Assembly: GCF_028736235.1 (NCBI RefSeq) | Contig: NZ_CP117884.1 | Coordinates: forward strand, 868,001-932,000 | Direction of reading: 5' to 3' | From: Lacticaseibacillus pabuli | GTDB lineage: Bacteria; Bacillota; Bacilli; Lactobacillales; Lactobacillaceae | Length of the DNA: 64,000 bases | Part shown: positions 1 to 9,002 of the stretch, piece after piece | Position numbering within the stretch: position 1 is the first letter of the stretch | How the letters are laid out: the number at the start of each line of letters is the position of its first letter | Position numbers and translations under genes: made by a program | The notes under the pieces: model-generated | Database searches by the model: none | What the model was told of the DNA's origin: nothing | What the model saw: only the letters and a program-made list of their open reading frames with translations

Positions 1-97
1 TTTGCGCCCTTGAATTTGCAGCGGTGTTTTTATTTTCTAACCGCTCGGGGCATTGGTCACAGGCAACGTAATTAATTATCGGGAGGAAATATTTAGC
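1..97. other. Leader region upstream of alaS
   Basis: This is the truncated upstream region of alaS. It holds a weak inverted repeat (gcggt at 21-25, accgc at 40-44) and the alaS ribosome binding site gggagg at 81-86. A T-box leader would be usual for an aminoacyl-tRNA synthetase of this group, but its conserved core cannot be seen in the bases available, so none is called. Confidence 0.4.
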
Positions 98-2740
98 ATG
101 AAGCAAATGAGTAGCGCCGAGGTACGCCAAACGTTCCTCGACTTTTTCCAGAGTAAGGGGCACTTTGTTGAACCAAGTGCCAGCCTCGTGCCAAAGGATG
201 ATCCAACGCTCTTGTGGATTAACTCTGGTGTCGCAACCCTGAAGAAGTACTTTGACGGGACCGTGATTCCTGAAAATCCACGGATTACGAACGCACAAAA
301 ATCAATTCGGACCAATGATATTGAAAACGTCGGGAAGACTGCCCGTCACCTGACCTTCTTTGAAATGCTGGGTAACTTCTCCGTTGGGGACTACTTCAAG
401 AAGGAAGTTATTCCTTGGGCGTGGGAACTGCTGACTGACCCTAAGTGGTTTGGCCTGGATAAGGACAAGCTGTACATTACCGTTTACCCTAAGGACCAGG
501 AATCCAAGCAACTTTGGGAAAAGACGGGTGTGCCTGCTAGCCATATCTATGAAGTCGAAGATAACTTCTGGGATATTGGTGGCGGTCCATGTGGTCCTGA
601 TTCCGAAGTGTTCTACGACCGCGGCCAGAGCTTTAACAACATTCCTGAAGACGACCCAGAAAACTACCCTGGTGGCGAAAACGAACGTTACCTTGAAATC
701 TGGAATATCGTGTTCTCCCAGTTCAACCACTTGCCAGATGGTCGCATTGTTGACCAGCCGCACAAGAACATTGATACGGGGATGGGCCTCGAACGTGTCG
801 TTTCTGTCATCCAAAACACCAAGACGAACTTCGAAACGGATCTGTTCATGCCAATCATCAAGGCCGTTGAAAAGCTGTCTGACGGCAAGAAGTATGGACT
901 GAATGATGCCGACGACGTTTCCTTCAAGATCATCGCTGACCATGCCCGCACGGTTACCTTCGCCATTGGTGATGGTGCGCTACCAAGTAACGAGGGGCGT
1001 GGCTATGTTCTTCGTCGTTTGATTCGTCGTGCGATTGTGAACGGGAAGAAACTCGGTATTAACGACGACTTCCTCTACAAGCTGGTGCCCGTGGTCGGCA
1101 AGATCATGGAATCCTACTATCCAGAAGTGCTGAAGAACCAGGCGTTCATCCAGAAGGTCATTGAATCTGAAGAGGCACGTTTCCGTTCTAGCCTGGATGC
1201 TGGGATGAGCATGCTCGATAACGTCATGGCAAAACTCAAGAAGAGCGGCGACAAGAAGATTTCGGGTGACGACGCCTTCCTGCTGTTCGATACTTACGGT
1301 TTCCCAGTCGAAATGACTAATGAAATCGCTGAGGATAGCGGCCTGACCGTTGACATGGATGGTTTCAAGGCCAACATGGAGCAACAACGTGCCCGCGCAC
1401 GTGCTGCCCGTAGCAACGCCCAGTCCATGGGTAACCAGGATACGACCTTGATGGATATCAAGACCGATTCCAAGTTTACCGGTTGGACCAGTGTCAAGGA
1501 AGACGATGCGGTTCTGACCGACATCGTTAAGAATGACACGTCCGTTGATGAAGTGAGTGATGGCAAGGTTGCCGTTGTCTTTGACAAGACGCCATTCTAC
1601 GCCGAAATGGGTGGCCAAGTGGCTGACCACGGGACAATTGCAACGCAGGACGGGACCGTCGTTGCGCAGGTTGTGGATGTCCAGCACGCACCAAATGGGC
1701 AAAACCTGCACACCATCGAGGTTTCCGGCCCAATGAACAAGGGTGACAAGTACGTCCTGTCTGTTGACACGGCACGTCGTCACAAGGTGTCACTGAACCA
1801 TACTGCGACCCACTTGCTGGATCAGTCGTTGCGTAACATCTTGGGTGAACACACGCACCAGGCGGGGTCTTTGGTTGAACCCGACTACCTGCGCTTTGAC
1901 TTCACCAACTTTGGTCAGGTAACTGACGAACAACTCGCACAAGTTGAACAGATGGTGAACGAGCAGATCTGGCGTGCATTGCCAATCACAGCCATCGAAA
2001 CCGACATTGAGAGCGCCAAGAAGCTGGGCGCGATTGCGGTGTTTGGCGATAAGTACGGTGATACCGTCCGGGTTGTTTCCATCGGTGACTTCAACAAGGA
2101 ATTCGATGGTGGGACCCACCCACACAACACGAGTGAGCTTGGTTTGTTCAAGATCACCGGTGAAAGTGGGATCGGTGCCGGGACACGCCGGATTGAAGCG
2201 GTCACATCAAAGGAAGCTTTTGAATACCTGTCTGCACAGTCAGATGAGCTGAAAAAGACTGCCGGCGTGCTGAAAGTTGCCAAGGTTGAGGAAACCGCTG
2301 ATAAGGCAGCCGGTTTGCAGCGTGAACTGAAGGATGCCCAAAAGCAGATTACAGCCTTGCAGAGCAAGATTGCGAGTCAGGCTGCGGGTTCTATTATGGA
2401 TAGTGCTGAGCAGGCCGGCGATTTCAGCTTGATTGCTAAGGCCGTCCAAGTTGCCGGGATGAACGAATTGCGGCAACTGGCTGACCAGTGGAAGGAAAAG
2501 AGTGCATCTGACGTGCTCGTCCTGGCCACGGTCGTGAAGGGCAAGGTTAACTTGCTCGTTGCCGTCAGCAAGGATGCCATTGGTCGCGGCGTCAAGGCCG
2601 GCGACCTCATCAAGACCATTGCCCCAGCCGTTGGTGGCGGCGGTGGTGGCCGTCCCGACATGGCTCAGGCCGGTGGGAAGAATCCTGATGGGATTGACCA
2701 AGCACTCGCGCTCGCAAAGACAACTTTAGAAAACGCTTAA
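98..2740 (+). CDS. alaS: Alanyl-tRNA synthetase
   Basis: Charges tRNA-Ala with alanine in the cytoplasm and edits misacylated Ser/Gly-tRNA. At 880 residues it has the normal bacterial length and domain order: class II catalytic core (about 1-440), editing domain with the HTATH metal motif near residue 567, and a C-terminal C-Ala domain with the glycine-rich run near 850. The ATG at 98 is chosen because gggagg lies 11 bases upstream; an in-frame GTG at 53 has no ribosome binding site. Oddity: the usual editing-site metal ligand Cys of the CGGTH motif is Asp here (DGGTH, residue 670). It is followed by the ireB-ruvX-yrzB group, a conserved Firmicute neighbourhood. Identification is certain; the effect of the substitution is not known from sequence. 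Confidence 0.97.
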   Translation: MKQMSSAEVRQTFLDFFQSKGHFVEPSASLVPKDDPTLLWINSGVATLKKYFDGTVIPENPRITNAQKSIRTNDIENVGKTARHLTFFEMLGNFSVGDYFKKEVIPWAWELLTDPKWFGLDKDKLYITVYPKDQESKQLWEKTGVPASHIYEVEDNFWDIGGGPCGPDSEVFYDRGQSFNNIPEDDPENYPGGENERYLEIWNIVFSQFNHLPDGRIVDQPHKNIDTGMGLERVVSVIQNTKTNFETDLFMPIIKAVEKLSDGKKYGLNDADDVSFKIIADHARTVTFAIGDGALPSNEGRGYVLRRLIRRAIVNGKKLGINDDFLYKLVPVVGKIMESYYPEVLKNQAFIQKVIESEEARFRSSLDAGMSMLDNVMAKLKKSGDKKISGDDAFLLFDTYGFPVEMTNEIAEDSGLTVDMDGFKANMEQQRARARAARSNAQSMGNQDTTLMDIKTDSKFTGWTSVKEDDAVLTDIVKNDTSVDEVSDGKVAVVFDKTPFYAEMGGQVADHGTIATQDGTVVAQVVDVQHAPNGQNLHTIEVSGPMNKGDKYVLSVDTARRHKVSLNHTATHLLDQSLRNILGEHTHQAGSLVEPDYLRFDFTNFGQVTDEQLAQVEQMVNEQIWRALPITAIETDIESAKKLGAIAVFGDKYGDTVRVVSIGDFNKEFDGGTHPHNTSELGLFKITGESGIGAGTRRIEAVTSKEAFEYLSAQSDELKKTAGVLKVAKVEETADKAAGLQRELKDAQKQITALQSKIASQAAGSIMDSAEQAGDFSLIAKAVQVAGMNELRQLADQWKEKSASDVLVLATVVKGKVNLLVAVSKDAIGRGVKAGDLIKTIAPAVGGGGGGRPDMAQAGGKNPDGIDQALALAKTTLENA

Positions 2741-2748
2741 CTAAGGGT

Positions 2749-2777
2749 TTGTACTTTATTGCACGATAAAGTAAAAT
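2749..2777 (+). promoter_or_regulatory. Promoter of the ireB operon with palindrome in the spacer
   Basis: TTGTAC (2749-2754), a 17-base spacer and TAAAAT (2772-2777) form a sigma-A type promoter. The spacer region is almost entirely an inverted repeat, tactttat-tgcacg-ataaagta (2752-2773), which could be an operator. No T-run follows it, so it is not a terminator for alaS. Confidence 0.55.
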
Positions 2778-2810
2778 GAGTTTGAACGAAAACGAATAGA
2801 GGTGTGTAGT

Positions 2811-3071
2811 ATGAGTTCATTAGACCAGACAATTCACTTTGATTTTCACGATCGGAGTCCCCAAAACGTACGCGAGGCGCTGGAACGCGTCTCTGCTGCG
2901 CTGGAGGAAAACGGCTACGACCCAATCAACCAGATCGTCGGTTACTTGCTCTCTGGAGATCCAGCGTACATTCCGCGTTACAACGACGCCCGTAACACGA
3001 TTCGTAAGTACGAGCGCTATGAGATCATCGAGGAACTCGTTCGTACCTACCTCGGCAAAGAGAAGAAATGA
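2811..3071 (+). CDS. ireB: IreB family regulatory phosphoprotein (UPF0297, YrzL)
   Basis: 86-residue protein of the IreB/YrzL family. In Enterococcus faecalis IreB is a substrate of the Ser/Thr kinase IreK and a negative regulator of cephalosporin resistance. The family core ([20 protein letters not shown] and NARN/IRKYER-like residues) is intact, as is an N-terminal Thr in SSLDQT that matches the position of the phosphorylated threonines in IreB. The ATG at 2811 follows agaggtg; the in-frame GTG at 2802 overlaps that site and is rejected. The stop overlaps the ruvX start by four bases (ATGA), so the two are translationally coupled. Family assignment is firm; the link to a kinase here is inferred, as no kinase gene is in the window. 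Confidence 0.93.
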   Translation: MSSLDQTIHFDFHDRSPQNVREALERVSAALEENGYDPINQIVGYLLSGDPAYIPRYNDARNTIRKYERYEIIEELVRTYLGKEKK

Positions 3072-3517
3072 GCCGTCTCCTAGGTCTTGACGTCGGGTCA
3101 CGCACAGTAGGCGTCGCAGTGTCCGATCCCTTAGGTTGGACTGCGCAGAGCGTGGAAATCATTCCCATTAACGAGGATGCTGGTAATTTTGGCATGGGCC
3201 GAATCAAGCAGCTCGTTAAAGAAGAAGAAGTTTCCGGCTTTGTGCTCGGCTTGCCAAAGAACATGAACAATACGCTGGGACCGCGTGTCGAAAAGTCACG
3301 TGAATTCGGTGACCGCTTAAAGCACAAGTTTGGCTTACCTGTTGACTACATTGATGAACGCCTCACGACCGTTTCGGCCTACCGGGTGTTAATCGACGAG
3401 GCCGATGTTTCACGGCGGAAGCAAAAACAGGCAATCGACAAACTTGCCGCGCAGTTTATTTTACAAAATTATTTAGACGCAAAGGGGCCACTGGCTCAGC
3501 GTTTGAGGGGGAATTAA
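3068..3517 (+). CDS. ruvX: Putative Holliday junction resolvase / pre-16S rRNA nuclease (YqgF)
   Basis: 149-residue RNase H-fold nuclease of the YqgF/RuvX family. Members are linked to Holliday junction resolution and, in E. coli, to maturation of the 16S rRNA 5' end. The acidic active-site residues expected for the fold are visible: Asp in [11 protein letters not shown] near residue 7, Asp-Glu in YIDERLTT near 97, and Asp in [13 protein letters not shown] near 125. It overlaps ireB by four bases and is followed one base later by the DUF1292 gene, the standard three-gene operon in Firmicutes. Length and motifs are normal. Confidence 0.93.
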   Translation: MSRLLGLDVGSRTVGVAVSDPLGWTAQSVEIIPINEDAGNFGMGRIKQLVKEEEVSGFVLGLPKNMNNTLGPRVEKSREFGDRLKHKFGLPVDYIDERLTTVSAYRVLIDEADVSRRKQKQAIDKLAAQFILQNYLDAKGPLAQRLRGN

Positions 3518-3518
3518 C

Positions 3519-3839
3519 ATGGCTGAAGATGAAAAGATTCGTCCAGGCGAAAATGACCAACAGATCACTTTGATTGACGACAACGGTAATGAGGAGCTTT
3601 ACAACGTCCTGTTTACCTTCGACTCTGAGGACTACGACAAGTCGTATGTTCTCCTTTATCCTGAAGGCGCTGAAGACGACGATGACGAGGTTCAGATTGA
3701 AGCCTTCTCATACACGCCAGACGCGAACGGTGATGCAAGTCAGGGCGACTTGTATCCCATCGAGGATGATGATGAGTGGTCAATGGTTGAGGAAGTACTC
3801 AATACCTTCCTTGCCGATGACGACACTCCGGACCTATAG
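3519..3839 (+). CDS. yrzB: DUF1292 family protein (YrzB, UPF0473)
   Basis: 106-residue, strongly acidic cytoplasmic protein of the DUF1292/UPF0473 family. It contains the typical FTFDSEDYDKSYVLLYP-like core (about 28-45) and a Glu/Asp-rich tail. No biochemical function is established for the family; its persistent linkage to ireB and ruvX suggests a housekeeping role. The start is one base after the ruvX stop, with gagggggaa upstream. An intrinsic terminator follows at once, so this ends the operon. Confidence 0.88.
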   Translation: MAEDEKIRPGENDQQITLIDDNGNEELYNVLFTFDSEDYDKSYVLLYPEGAEDDDDEVQIEAFSYTPDANGDASQGDLYPIEDDDEWSMVEEVLNTFLADDDTPDL

Positions 3840-3849
3840 TCCTGAAAGG

Positions 3850-3875
3850 GGCCTGCCGCGTGCAGGTCTTTTTTC
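3850..3875 (+). terminator. Intrinsic terminator after yrzB
   Basis: Stem ggcctgc / gcaggtc with a 5-base loop followed by a run of T (3869-3874). Confidence 0.85.
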
Positions 3876-3986
3876 TTGCGCTCAGCTTAAATATTGACTG
3901 ATATTTAAACCGCAGAGGCCGAAAACTAGCCTAGTTGCGGCTTTCATGGTAGAATTAAGGATAAATTTTGTAGAGGGGGCTGGAGC

Positions 3987-4229
3987 ATGGCAGATGAAAA
4001 ACGGCGGTATAAAGCCACCATTGCAGGCAAAAGTTATACCCTGATTGGCCCTGGCACCAGCGAACAGTTTGACGCCGTCACGACATTACTGAATGACGAG
4101 CTTGCACAAATTAAGCGGCTCCAGCCAAGCATTAGCACAGAGGATGCAGCAATTCTGCTCGCGTTCAATGCACTATCTGATGGGATTCGCGACCGGGCAC
4201 AAACTGATCACGCGCAAATCCAGGACTAA
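3987..4229 (+). CDS. zapA: Cell division protein ZapA
   Basis: 80-residue ZapA family protein, which binds and bundles FtsZ at the division ring. The N-terminal KRRYKATIAGKSYTLIG strand region and the helical C-terminal half with the family pattern (ILLAFNALSDGIR) are present, and the length is normal. The gene sits upstream of cvpA and mutS2 as in many lactobacilli and bacilli. A gaggggg/ctggag ribosome binding region precedes the ATG. A TAGAAT (3950-3955) may be the -10 of its promoter, but no convincing -35 is seen. Confidence 0.9.
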   Translation: MADEKRRYKATIAGKSYTLIGPGTSEQFDAVTTLLNDELAQIKRLQPSISTEDAAILLAFNALSDGIRDRAQTDHAQIQD

Positions 4230-4243
4230 GGCAGGATATTTTA

Positions 4244-4786
4244 ATGTTAACGTTGATCATACTATTATTTTTGGCATACAGCTTTTACACGGGCGCCCGG
4301 CGCGGTCTCGCGCTGCAAGCCGTGTACACCGGTGGCTACCTCGTCGCCTTGGTCGTCGCGGTCGTGCTCGCCGGTGTTTTCCAACCATTGATGCAGATGT
4401 GGGTGCCATACCCATCCGCAACGGCAAATAGCAAGATGGTCTTCTTCGGCAATAATGTTGCCCTGAAGCTCGACTCCGCCTTTTACTATGGCGTGTCCTT
4501 CTTGTTTGTCTTGACGATTTGCTGGGCCCTGGTGCGTTTAGGTGTCCTGGCCGTTAAGCATTTGGAATTTGTGACTTACAAAGATGAAATCGTGAACTGG
4601 CTAGGTGCCGGCGTCTTGAACTTTATTTGCGCCTACGCCTTCCTGTTCTTCGTTCTGTACATCTTGGCACTGATTCCGGTAGCAGGTCTCCAGCACGCAC
4701 TCCAGCATTCGTATGGGGCACTGCTGATGATCCGCTACACGCCGATTGCATCACAACTGGTTGCCAATTGGTGGATCAACGCATAA
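4244..4786 (+). CDS. cvpA: CvpA family membrane protein
   Basis: 180-residue integral membrane protein with about four hydrophobic segments (roughly 1-20, 27-48, 82-105 and 120-150). It matches the CvpA family, named for a gene required for colicin V production in E. coli and now linked to envelope maintenance. The N-terminal pattern of small residues and glycines (YTGARRGLALQAV) is typical. It lies 14 bases after zapA and ahead of mutS2, a conserved order. Molecular function is unproven. Confidence 0.85.
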   Translation: MLTLIILLFLAYSFYTGARRGLALQAVYTGGYLVALVVAVVLAGVFQPLMQMWVPYPSATANSKMVFFGNNVALKLDSAFYYGVSFLFVLTICWALVRLGVLAVKHLEFVTYKDEIVNWLGAGVLNFICAYAFLFFVLYILALIPVAGLQHALQHSYGALLMIRYTPIASQLVANWWINA

Positions 4787-4803
4787 ACAACACGTAACTG
4801 ACG

Positions 4804-4829
4804 AGGCCTAGCGCAAGCTACGCCTTTTT
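4804..4829 (+). terminator. Intrinsic terminator after cvpA
   Basis: Stem aggcctagc / gctacgcct with a GCAA tetraloop and one mismatch, followed by ttttt. It lies just before mutS2, so mutS2 may be read partly through it or from its own promoter. Confidence 0.7.
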
Positions 4830-4850
4830 GTATTTTATGAGGAAATAATT

Positions 4851-7208
4851 GTGCATAAAAAGATTCTAAAGACACTCGAGTTCGACCAGATTCGGGCGGA
4901 TCTTCAAAAACAGGCCGTCACTGAAAAGGGACAGGCCATGGCCAGCCGTTTGGAGCCACGTGCTCATGCGGACAAAGTGCAGCAAATGCTGGACGAAACT
5001 TATGATGGTGCCAAACTCCTCCGTTTAAAGGGTGGCATCCCCGTGCCCGCATTGCCAGATATTTCGGCAAGTCTGAAGCGGGTCCGGATTGGTGCGGCCT
5101 TAAACGGGACCGAACTCGCCGGTATCAGCCGCGTTTTGCAGACTGTCGATGGCTTGGTGGCGTTCTTTGATGATATCGAAGAACTTATCGAGTTGCGGCG
5201 TTTGTATGATTTACGCGGCGAACTGAGCGACCTGCCGGCACTATCACGGCGGTTGCAACGCGCGATTGACGATGACGGGACCGTGCGGGACGAAGCTAGT
5301 CCTGAACTTGCCAACTTGCGCCGGACTATCAAGACGACTGAAGGTCAGATTCGCGAAAAAATGGATGGTTACACGCGCGGTAATTCCGCCAAGTACCTGA
5401 GTGATCCCATTGTCACGATTCGCGACGGGCGGTACGTGATTCCGGTTCGTTCTGAGAACAAAAATAAGTTCGGTGGCGTGGTCCACGACCAGTCTGCTTC
5501 TGGGCAGACGCTCTTTATTGAACCTGAATCGATTGTGAACCTGAACAACAAACTGCGCGAGGCGCAATTGGCTGAGCAGCAGGAGGTTAACCGTATTTTG
5601 GCTGTACTCTCCGCCGAAATCGAACCCGAAATTGATTCACTCTTCGACAACGCGCGCGTAATTGCGTACTTTGACTTCATTAACGCGAAGGCCAAGTATG
5701 CCCGGGCGATTAAAGCAACGGAGCCGGTTGTTGACGACAAGAATGTGGTCGATTTAATCCAGGCACGTCACCCTCTGATTGATCCTGCCAAGGTTGTGGC
5801 GAACGATATCAAGCTCGGTGGCGATTACCAGGCGATTGTTATCACCGGGCCGAACACGGGTGGTAAAACCATCACGCTTAAGACCCTGGGGCTAATTCAA
5901 ATTATGGCGCAGGCTGGTCTGTATATTCCTGCCAACGAAGGCAGTCATATTGCCGTCTTCAGCAATGTCTTTGCGGACATCGGGGATGAGCAATCCATTG
6001 AGCAGAACCTGTCGACGTTCTCCGCGCACATGTCGAACATCATCAGCATTTTGAACGATCTCGACAGCAACGCCCTTGTGCTCTTTGACGAACTTGGCGC
6101 AGGGACTGACCCCCAAGAAGGGGCCGCCCTTGCCATCAGTATCCTGGATGCCGTGGGTGAAATTGGTGCCGACGTCGTCGCCACGACGCACTACCCTGAA
6201 CTCAAGCTGTACGGGTACAATACGCCGGGCACGATTAACGCGTCCATGGCCTTTGATATCGACACCTTGCAGCCAACGTACCACCTGTTGATTGGGGTAC
6301 CGGGTCGCAGTAATGCGTTTGAAATTGCGCAACGACTGGGGCTTGACCAGCCGATTGTGGACCGGGCAAAGTTGCTGATTAGTAGTGATTCACACCAGCT
6401 CAACGACATGATTTCTGACCTGGAAAAAGAACGTCAGGCAGCGGCCATGACCGATTCGGACTTGCAAAAGGAACTGGACCGGACCACCTCGCTGCATAAT
6501 GACCTGAAGAAGGCGTACGACGAGCTCAATGCCCAGAAGGACAAGGAGCTCAAGGACGCCCGCTCCAAGGCGAATGCGATTGTGATGAACGCCCAGCGTG
6601 AATCCGACAGTATCATCAAGGAACTGCGGCAGTTGCAGAAGCAGGCGCCACGGATGATTAAGGACGATAAGCTGATTTCCGCTAAGACCAAGCTCAACAG
6701 TCTGCATGAGGCGGACCCATTGACCAAGAACAAGGTCCTTAAGCGGGCCAAGAAGCAGGCAGCGCTCAAGGTTGGCGACAGCGTCAAGGTCTTGCAATAC
6801 GGACAGACCGGGACCATTGTCAAAAAACTGGACAACAAGCAGTGGCAGGTTCAGGTCGGCATCATGAAGATGGCGGTCAATGACAACGGCTTGGAGAAGA
6901 TTCAGCCGGAGCGCGATGAGACGCCAAAGCGCCATGTCGCGACCGTCAAGGGTGGCATGGGCGGCCCTGGCACGACACTGGACTTGCGTGGTCAACGCTA
7001 CAACGAAGCCATGGCAAACCTGGATTCCTACATTGACGCCGCGCTCCTTGCGAACTACCCAACCGTCACAATTGTGCATGGCTTAGGCACGGGGGCCATC
7101 CGTAATGGGGTGACCGAGTACCTGAAGCGTAGCCGTAACGTCAAGAAGTTTGGCTATGCGCCAGCTAACGCGGGTGGTTCCGGTGCGACAATCGTCGTCT
7201 TTAAGTAG
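4851..7208 (+). CDS. mutS2: MutS2 family ATPase/nuclease
   Basis: 785-residue MutS2, a MutS paralogue. The family suppresses homologous recombination in some bacteria; in Bacillus it also acts on collided ribosomes. In order: N-terminal helical core, MutS-like ATPase with Walker A GPNTGGKT near residue 335 and Walker B LVLFDELGAGTDP near 410, a long Lys/Glu-rich coiled coil (about 515-640), and a C-terminal Smr domain with LDLRGQ and HGLGTG motifs (about 710-785). The Smr motifs are intact, so nuclease activity is expected. Start is GTG with gagg eight bases upstream. Full length. Confidence 0.96.
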   Translation: MHKKILKTLEFDQIRADLQKQAVTEKGQAMASRLEPRAHADKVQQMLDETYDGAKLLRLKGGIPVPALPDISASLKRVRIGAALNGTELAGISRVLQTVDGLVAFFDDIEELIELRRLYDLRGELSDLPALSRRLQRAIDDDGTVRDEASPELANLRRTIKTTEGQIREKMDGYTRGNSAKYLSDPIVTIRDGRYVIPVRSENKNKFGGVVHDQSASGQTLFIEPESIVNLNNKLREAQLAEQQEVNRILAVLSAEIEPEIDSLFDNARVIAYFDFINAKAKYARAIKATEPVVDDKNVVDLIQARHPLIDPAKVVANDIKLGGDYQAIVITGPNTGGKTITLKTLGLIQIMAQAGLYIPANEGSHIAVFSNVFADIGDEQSIEQNLSTFSAHMSNIISILNDLDSNALVLFDELGAGTDPQEGAALAISILDAVGEIGADVVATTHYPELKLYGYNTPGTINASMAFDIDTLQPTYHLLIGVPGRSNAFEIAQRLGLDQPIVDRAKLLISSDSHQLNDMISDLEKERQAAAMTDSDLQKELDRTTSLHNDLKKAYDELNAQKDKELKDARSKANAIVMNAQRESDSIIKELRQLQKQAPRMIKDDKLISAKTKLNSLHEADPLTKNKVLKRAKKQAALKVGDSVKVLQYGQTGTIVKKLDNKQWQVQVGIMKMAVNDNGLEKIQPERDETPKRHVATVKGGMGGPGTTLDLRGQRYNEAMANLDSYIDAALLANYPTVTIVHGLGTGAIRNGVTEYLKRSRNVKKFGYAPANAGGSGATIVVFK

Positions 7209-7217
7209 GGTGACCAC

Positions 7218-7246
7218 TTTACTAAAGTAACCGGCCGTGGTATATT
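7218..7246 (+). promoter_or_regulatory. trxA promoter
   Basis: TTTACT (7218-7223), a 17-base spacer and TATATT (7241-7246), in the gap between mutS2 and trxA. Confidence 0.65.
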
Positions 7247-7278
7247 GTACTTACAAATAGTTAGGAGGAGATGTTGTC

Positions 7279-7590
7279 ATGGTTAAAGTTGTCACCGATA
7301 ATGATTTTGCAGCACAAACCGACACCGGCGTTGTTTTGACCGACTTTTGGGCTACCTGGTGTGGTCCATGTCGGATGCAGTCCCCAGTAGTGGAGAAGCT
7401 TGAGGAACAGATGCCTGATGTGAAGTTCACCAAGATGGACGTCGACCAGAACCCTGACACTCCAAAGGGCTTTGGGATTCAGGCAATTCCAACGCTGGTT
7501 GTTAAGAAGAATGGTGATGTGGTCGAGAAGATCGTCGGCTATCACACCAAAGATCAGCTTCAGGATATTTTGAACAAGTATACTGACTAG
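7279..7590 (+). CDS. trxA: Thioredoxin
   Basis: 103-residue thioredoxin, a cytoplasmic dithiol reductase recycled by thioredoxin reductase. The active-site WCGPC (about residues 31-35), the following lysine-rich helix and the cis-proline motif IPTL near 74 are present. Strong aggagg upstream of ATG. It has its own promoter and a good terminator, so it is probably monocistronic. Position after mutS2 is conserved in Firmicutes. Confidence 0.96.
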   Translation: MVKVVTDNDFAAQTDTGVVLTDFWATWCGPCRMQSPVVEKLEEQMPDVKFTKMDVDQNPDTPKGFGIQAIPTLVVKKNGDVVEKIVGYHTKDQLQDILNKYTD

Positions 7591-7609
7591 TTGAATGGGT
7601 CAGAGAAAG

Positions 7610-7643
7610 TGTCACGGTTCGTTGCGAATCGTGACATTTTTTT
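7610..7643 (+). terminator. Intrinsic terminator after trxA
   Basis: Stem tgtcacggttc / gaatcgtgaca (one G-T wobble) and a seven-T tail. Confidence 0.9.
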
Positions 7644-7678
7644 GTGGCTTTGGCCCTACTGTTGTGCTGGTACAAAGA

Positions 7679-7704
7679 CGAGGTTCAGCGTAGACTGAAC
7701 CTCG
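7679..7704. repeat. 10-bp perfect inverted repeat upstream of the GNAT gene
   Basis: cgaggttcag (7679-7688) and ctgaacctcg (7695-7704) form a perfect palindrome with a 6-base centre, 22 bases ahead of the next gene. No T-run follows, so an operator or mRNA leader hairpin is more likely than a terminator. Confidence 0.6.
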
Positions 7705-7735
7705 ATACATAATCTGAACAATCGAGATGATATTA

Positions 7736-8224
7736 ATGCCAACAATCAGGCCAATTGCGCCCAAGGACGATGCACAGATGAAAGCTATTTTGCAGCGTTG
7801 TTTGGAGGAAGCGCATTTAGCATTACCCGGAACCGCGTATTTTGATCCCCAGATCGGTGAACTGGCGGAGTATTACGCCCGCACCACGCGTGCGCAGTAC
7901 TTTGTTGCCGTCGCAGATGCGGATGACGACAAGGTCCTTGGCGGGTGCGGTATCGGCCCCGTCGCAGACTTCGATGATATTTGTGAGTTGCAGAAACTTT
8001 ACCTGACCCCGAGCGCGCGGGGGCAAGGGTTATCCAAGCAATTGCTGGGACGGAGTATTGCGGCAGCAAAGGCCTTGGGGTACCACCGGATGTACGTGGT
8101 GACGGATACGAAGTTGCCAATTGCCAACAAACTCTACCAGACGCACGGCTTTAACCGGTTGGACCGGGCACTCGCAGATGACCCACATGATGGCTGCGAC
8201 ACCTGGTACATGAAGGCCATTTAG
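7736..8224 (+). CDS. GNAT family N-acetyltransferase
   Basis: About 162 residues. GNAT fold: an acetyl-CoA binding segment after KLYLTPSARGQGLSKQLLG (the R/QxxGxG/A-type loop, near residues 84-102) and a C-terminal MYVVTDTKLPIANKLYQTHGF segment with the Asn-Tyr pattern of the family. Substrate cannot be told. The start is uncertain: ATG at 7736 (MPTIRPIAP) or ATG at 7727; neither has a strong ribosome binding site. A single gene between two terminators. Confidence 0.8.
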   Translation: MPTIRPIAPKDDAQMKAILQRCLEEAHLALPGTAYFDPQIGELAEYYARTTRAQYFVAVADADDDKVLGGCGIGPVADFDDICELQKLYLTPSARGQGLSKQLLGRSIAAAKALGYHRMYVVTDTKLPIANKLYQTHGFNRLDRALADDPHDGCDTWYMKAI

Positions 8225-8234
8225 CTGTAAGTAC

Positions 8235-8280
8235 AAAGACAGGCGAATCACCGGAAATTACCGGTGGTTCGCCTGTCTTT
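8235..8280. terminator. Bidirectional intrinsic terminator (GNAT / yslB)
   Basis: A 20-base stem with one wobble (8235-8254 and 8261-8280), loop aaatta, flanked by AAA and TTT, between convergent genes. Confidence 0.85.
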
Positions 8281-8306
8281 GTGTGTTGATTTAGTTGATT
8301 GACGTG

Positions 8307-8765
8307 CTATTCCTCGCCAATCAATGGTTCTTCTTCGCTCGGGTCAATCGCAACGGTGATGGCGACGCGTTTACCGCGACCCTCGACCACACTGTGCGCC
8401 TCGGCACTCATGCCCAGTGCTTGCTGAACCATCTGTGCCAGCAGGCCTGCCTCGAACTGAAAGTCCGCGTCTGGGTGCTTGCTGAGGCGCTCGACGACGA
8501 TGGGGCCGTCCAGTGTGTAAGTCCGCTCCCGAACTTTCATCTTGCTGGTGGCCAAATTACCCAACCCTAAGTCTGTAAATGTTCCCGCGATTTCGTCATC
8601 CTTCGCAGGGAAGTGCGCACCCATGTCGCGCCCTGCAAAGTACATGATGCGGTCTAAGCGTGGTCCCAATAAACTGGGGAGCAGTTCGTCCCGCAGGATC
8701 ATTTGACCAAAGTATGTGGTTGTTACATCTGGATTCATTAAGTCACGGTAGTCTGCTTCAGACAT
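8307..8765 (-). CDS. yslB: YslB family protein (DUF2507)
   Basis: 152-residue protein of the DUF2507/YslB family, a cytoplasmic protein of unknown biochemical role found next to racE (murI) in Bacillus. Here too it lies beside murI, but divergently. The N-terminal ILRDELLPSLLG segment and the FQFEAGLLAQMVQ segment are typical of the family. ATG is preceded by aggagg. A TATACT in the divergent gap (minus strand, 8795-8800) could be its -10. Confidence 0.8.
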   Translation of the reverse strand: MSEADYRDLMNPDVTTTYFGQMILRDELLPSLLGPRLDRIMYFAGRDMGAHFPAKDDEIAGTFTDLGLGNLATSKMKVRERTYTLDGPIVVERLSKHPDADFQFEAGLLAQMVQQALGMSAEAHSVVEGRGKRVAITVAIDPSEEEPLIGEE

Positions 8766-9002
8766 GATACTGCCTCCTAGTAGTTAACACATTTAGTATA
8801 CAGAAATCCGCGGCCAAAAACAGTCTCAAACACCAATTCTGATATGCTTTTGCTAGCTTATTAAATAATTACGGTTCTTGTGCGTGCGCTTGCATTTTTT
8901 GATGATTGGTTGGACAATGTAGTTTCAAGTATTAACTCGGATTGTTTGACTGCAAGATGGTGTGCTCAGTGCACGCCGCGCATAGGGAAAGGAAAACAAC
9001 TA
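8766..9002. other. Divergent intergenic region yslB / murI
   Basis: 237 bases without a gene. Only weak promoter-like hexamers are seen for murI (for instance TTGGAC at 8910-8915), plus the murI ribosome binding site gaaagga at 8987-8993. An open frame reaches back to 8880 but lacks coding character before 9003. Confidence 0.5.

Noticed and set aside
1..97. T-box leader for alaS
   Set aside because: Too little upstream sequence is in the window and no T-box core is visible.
302..943. Long minus-strand open frame inside alaS
   Set aside because: It lies fully within a certain gene, has no ribosome binding site and no recognisable family; it is a by-product of codon bias in alaS, as are several others inside mutS2, ATPase and transporter genes.
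8880..9002. N-terminal extension of the murI-rdgB frame
   Set aside because: The extra 41 codons have no similarity to MurI starts, and a proper ribosome binding site sits before ATG 9003.
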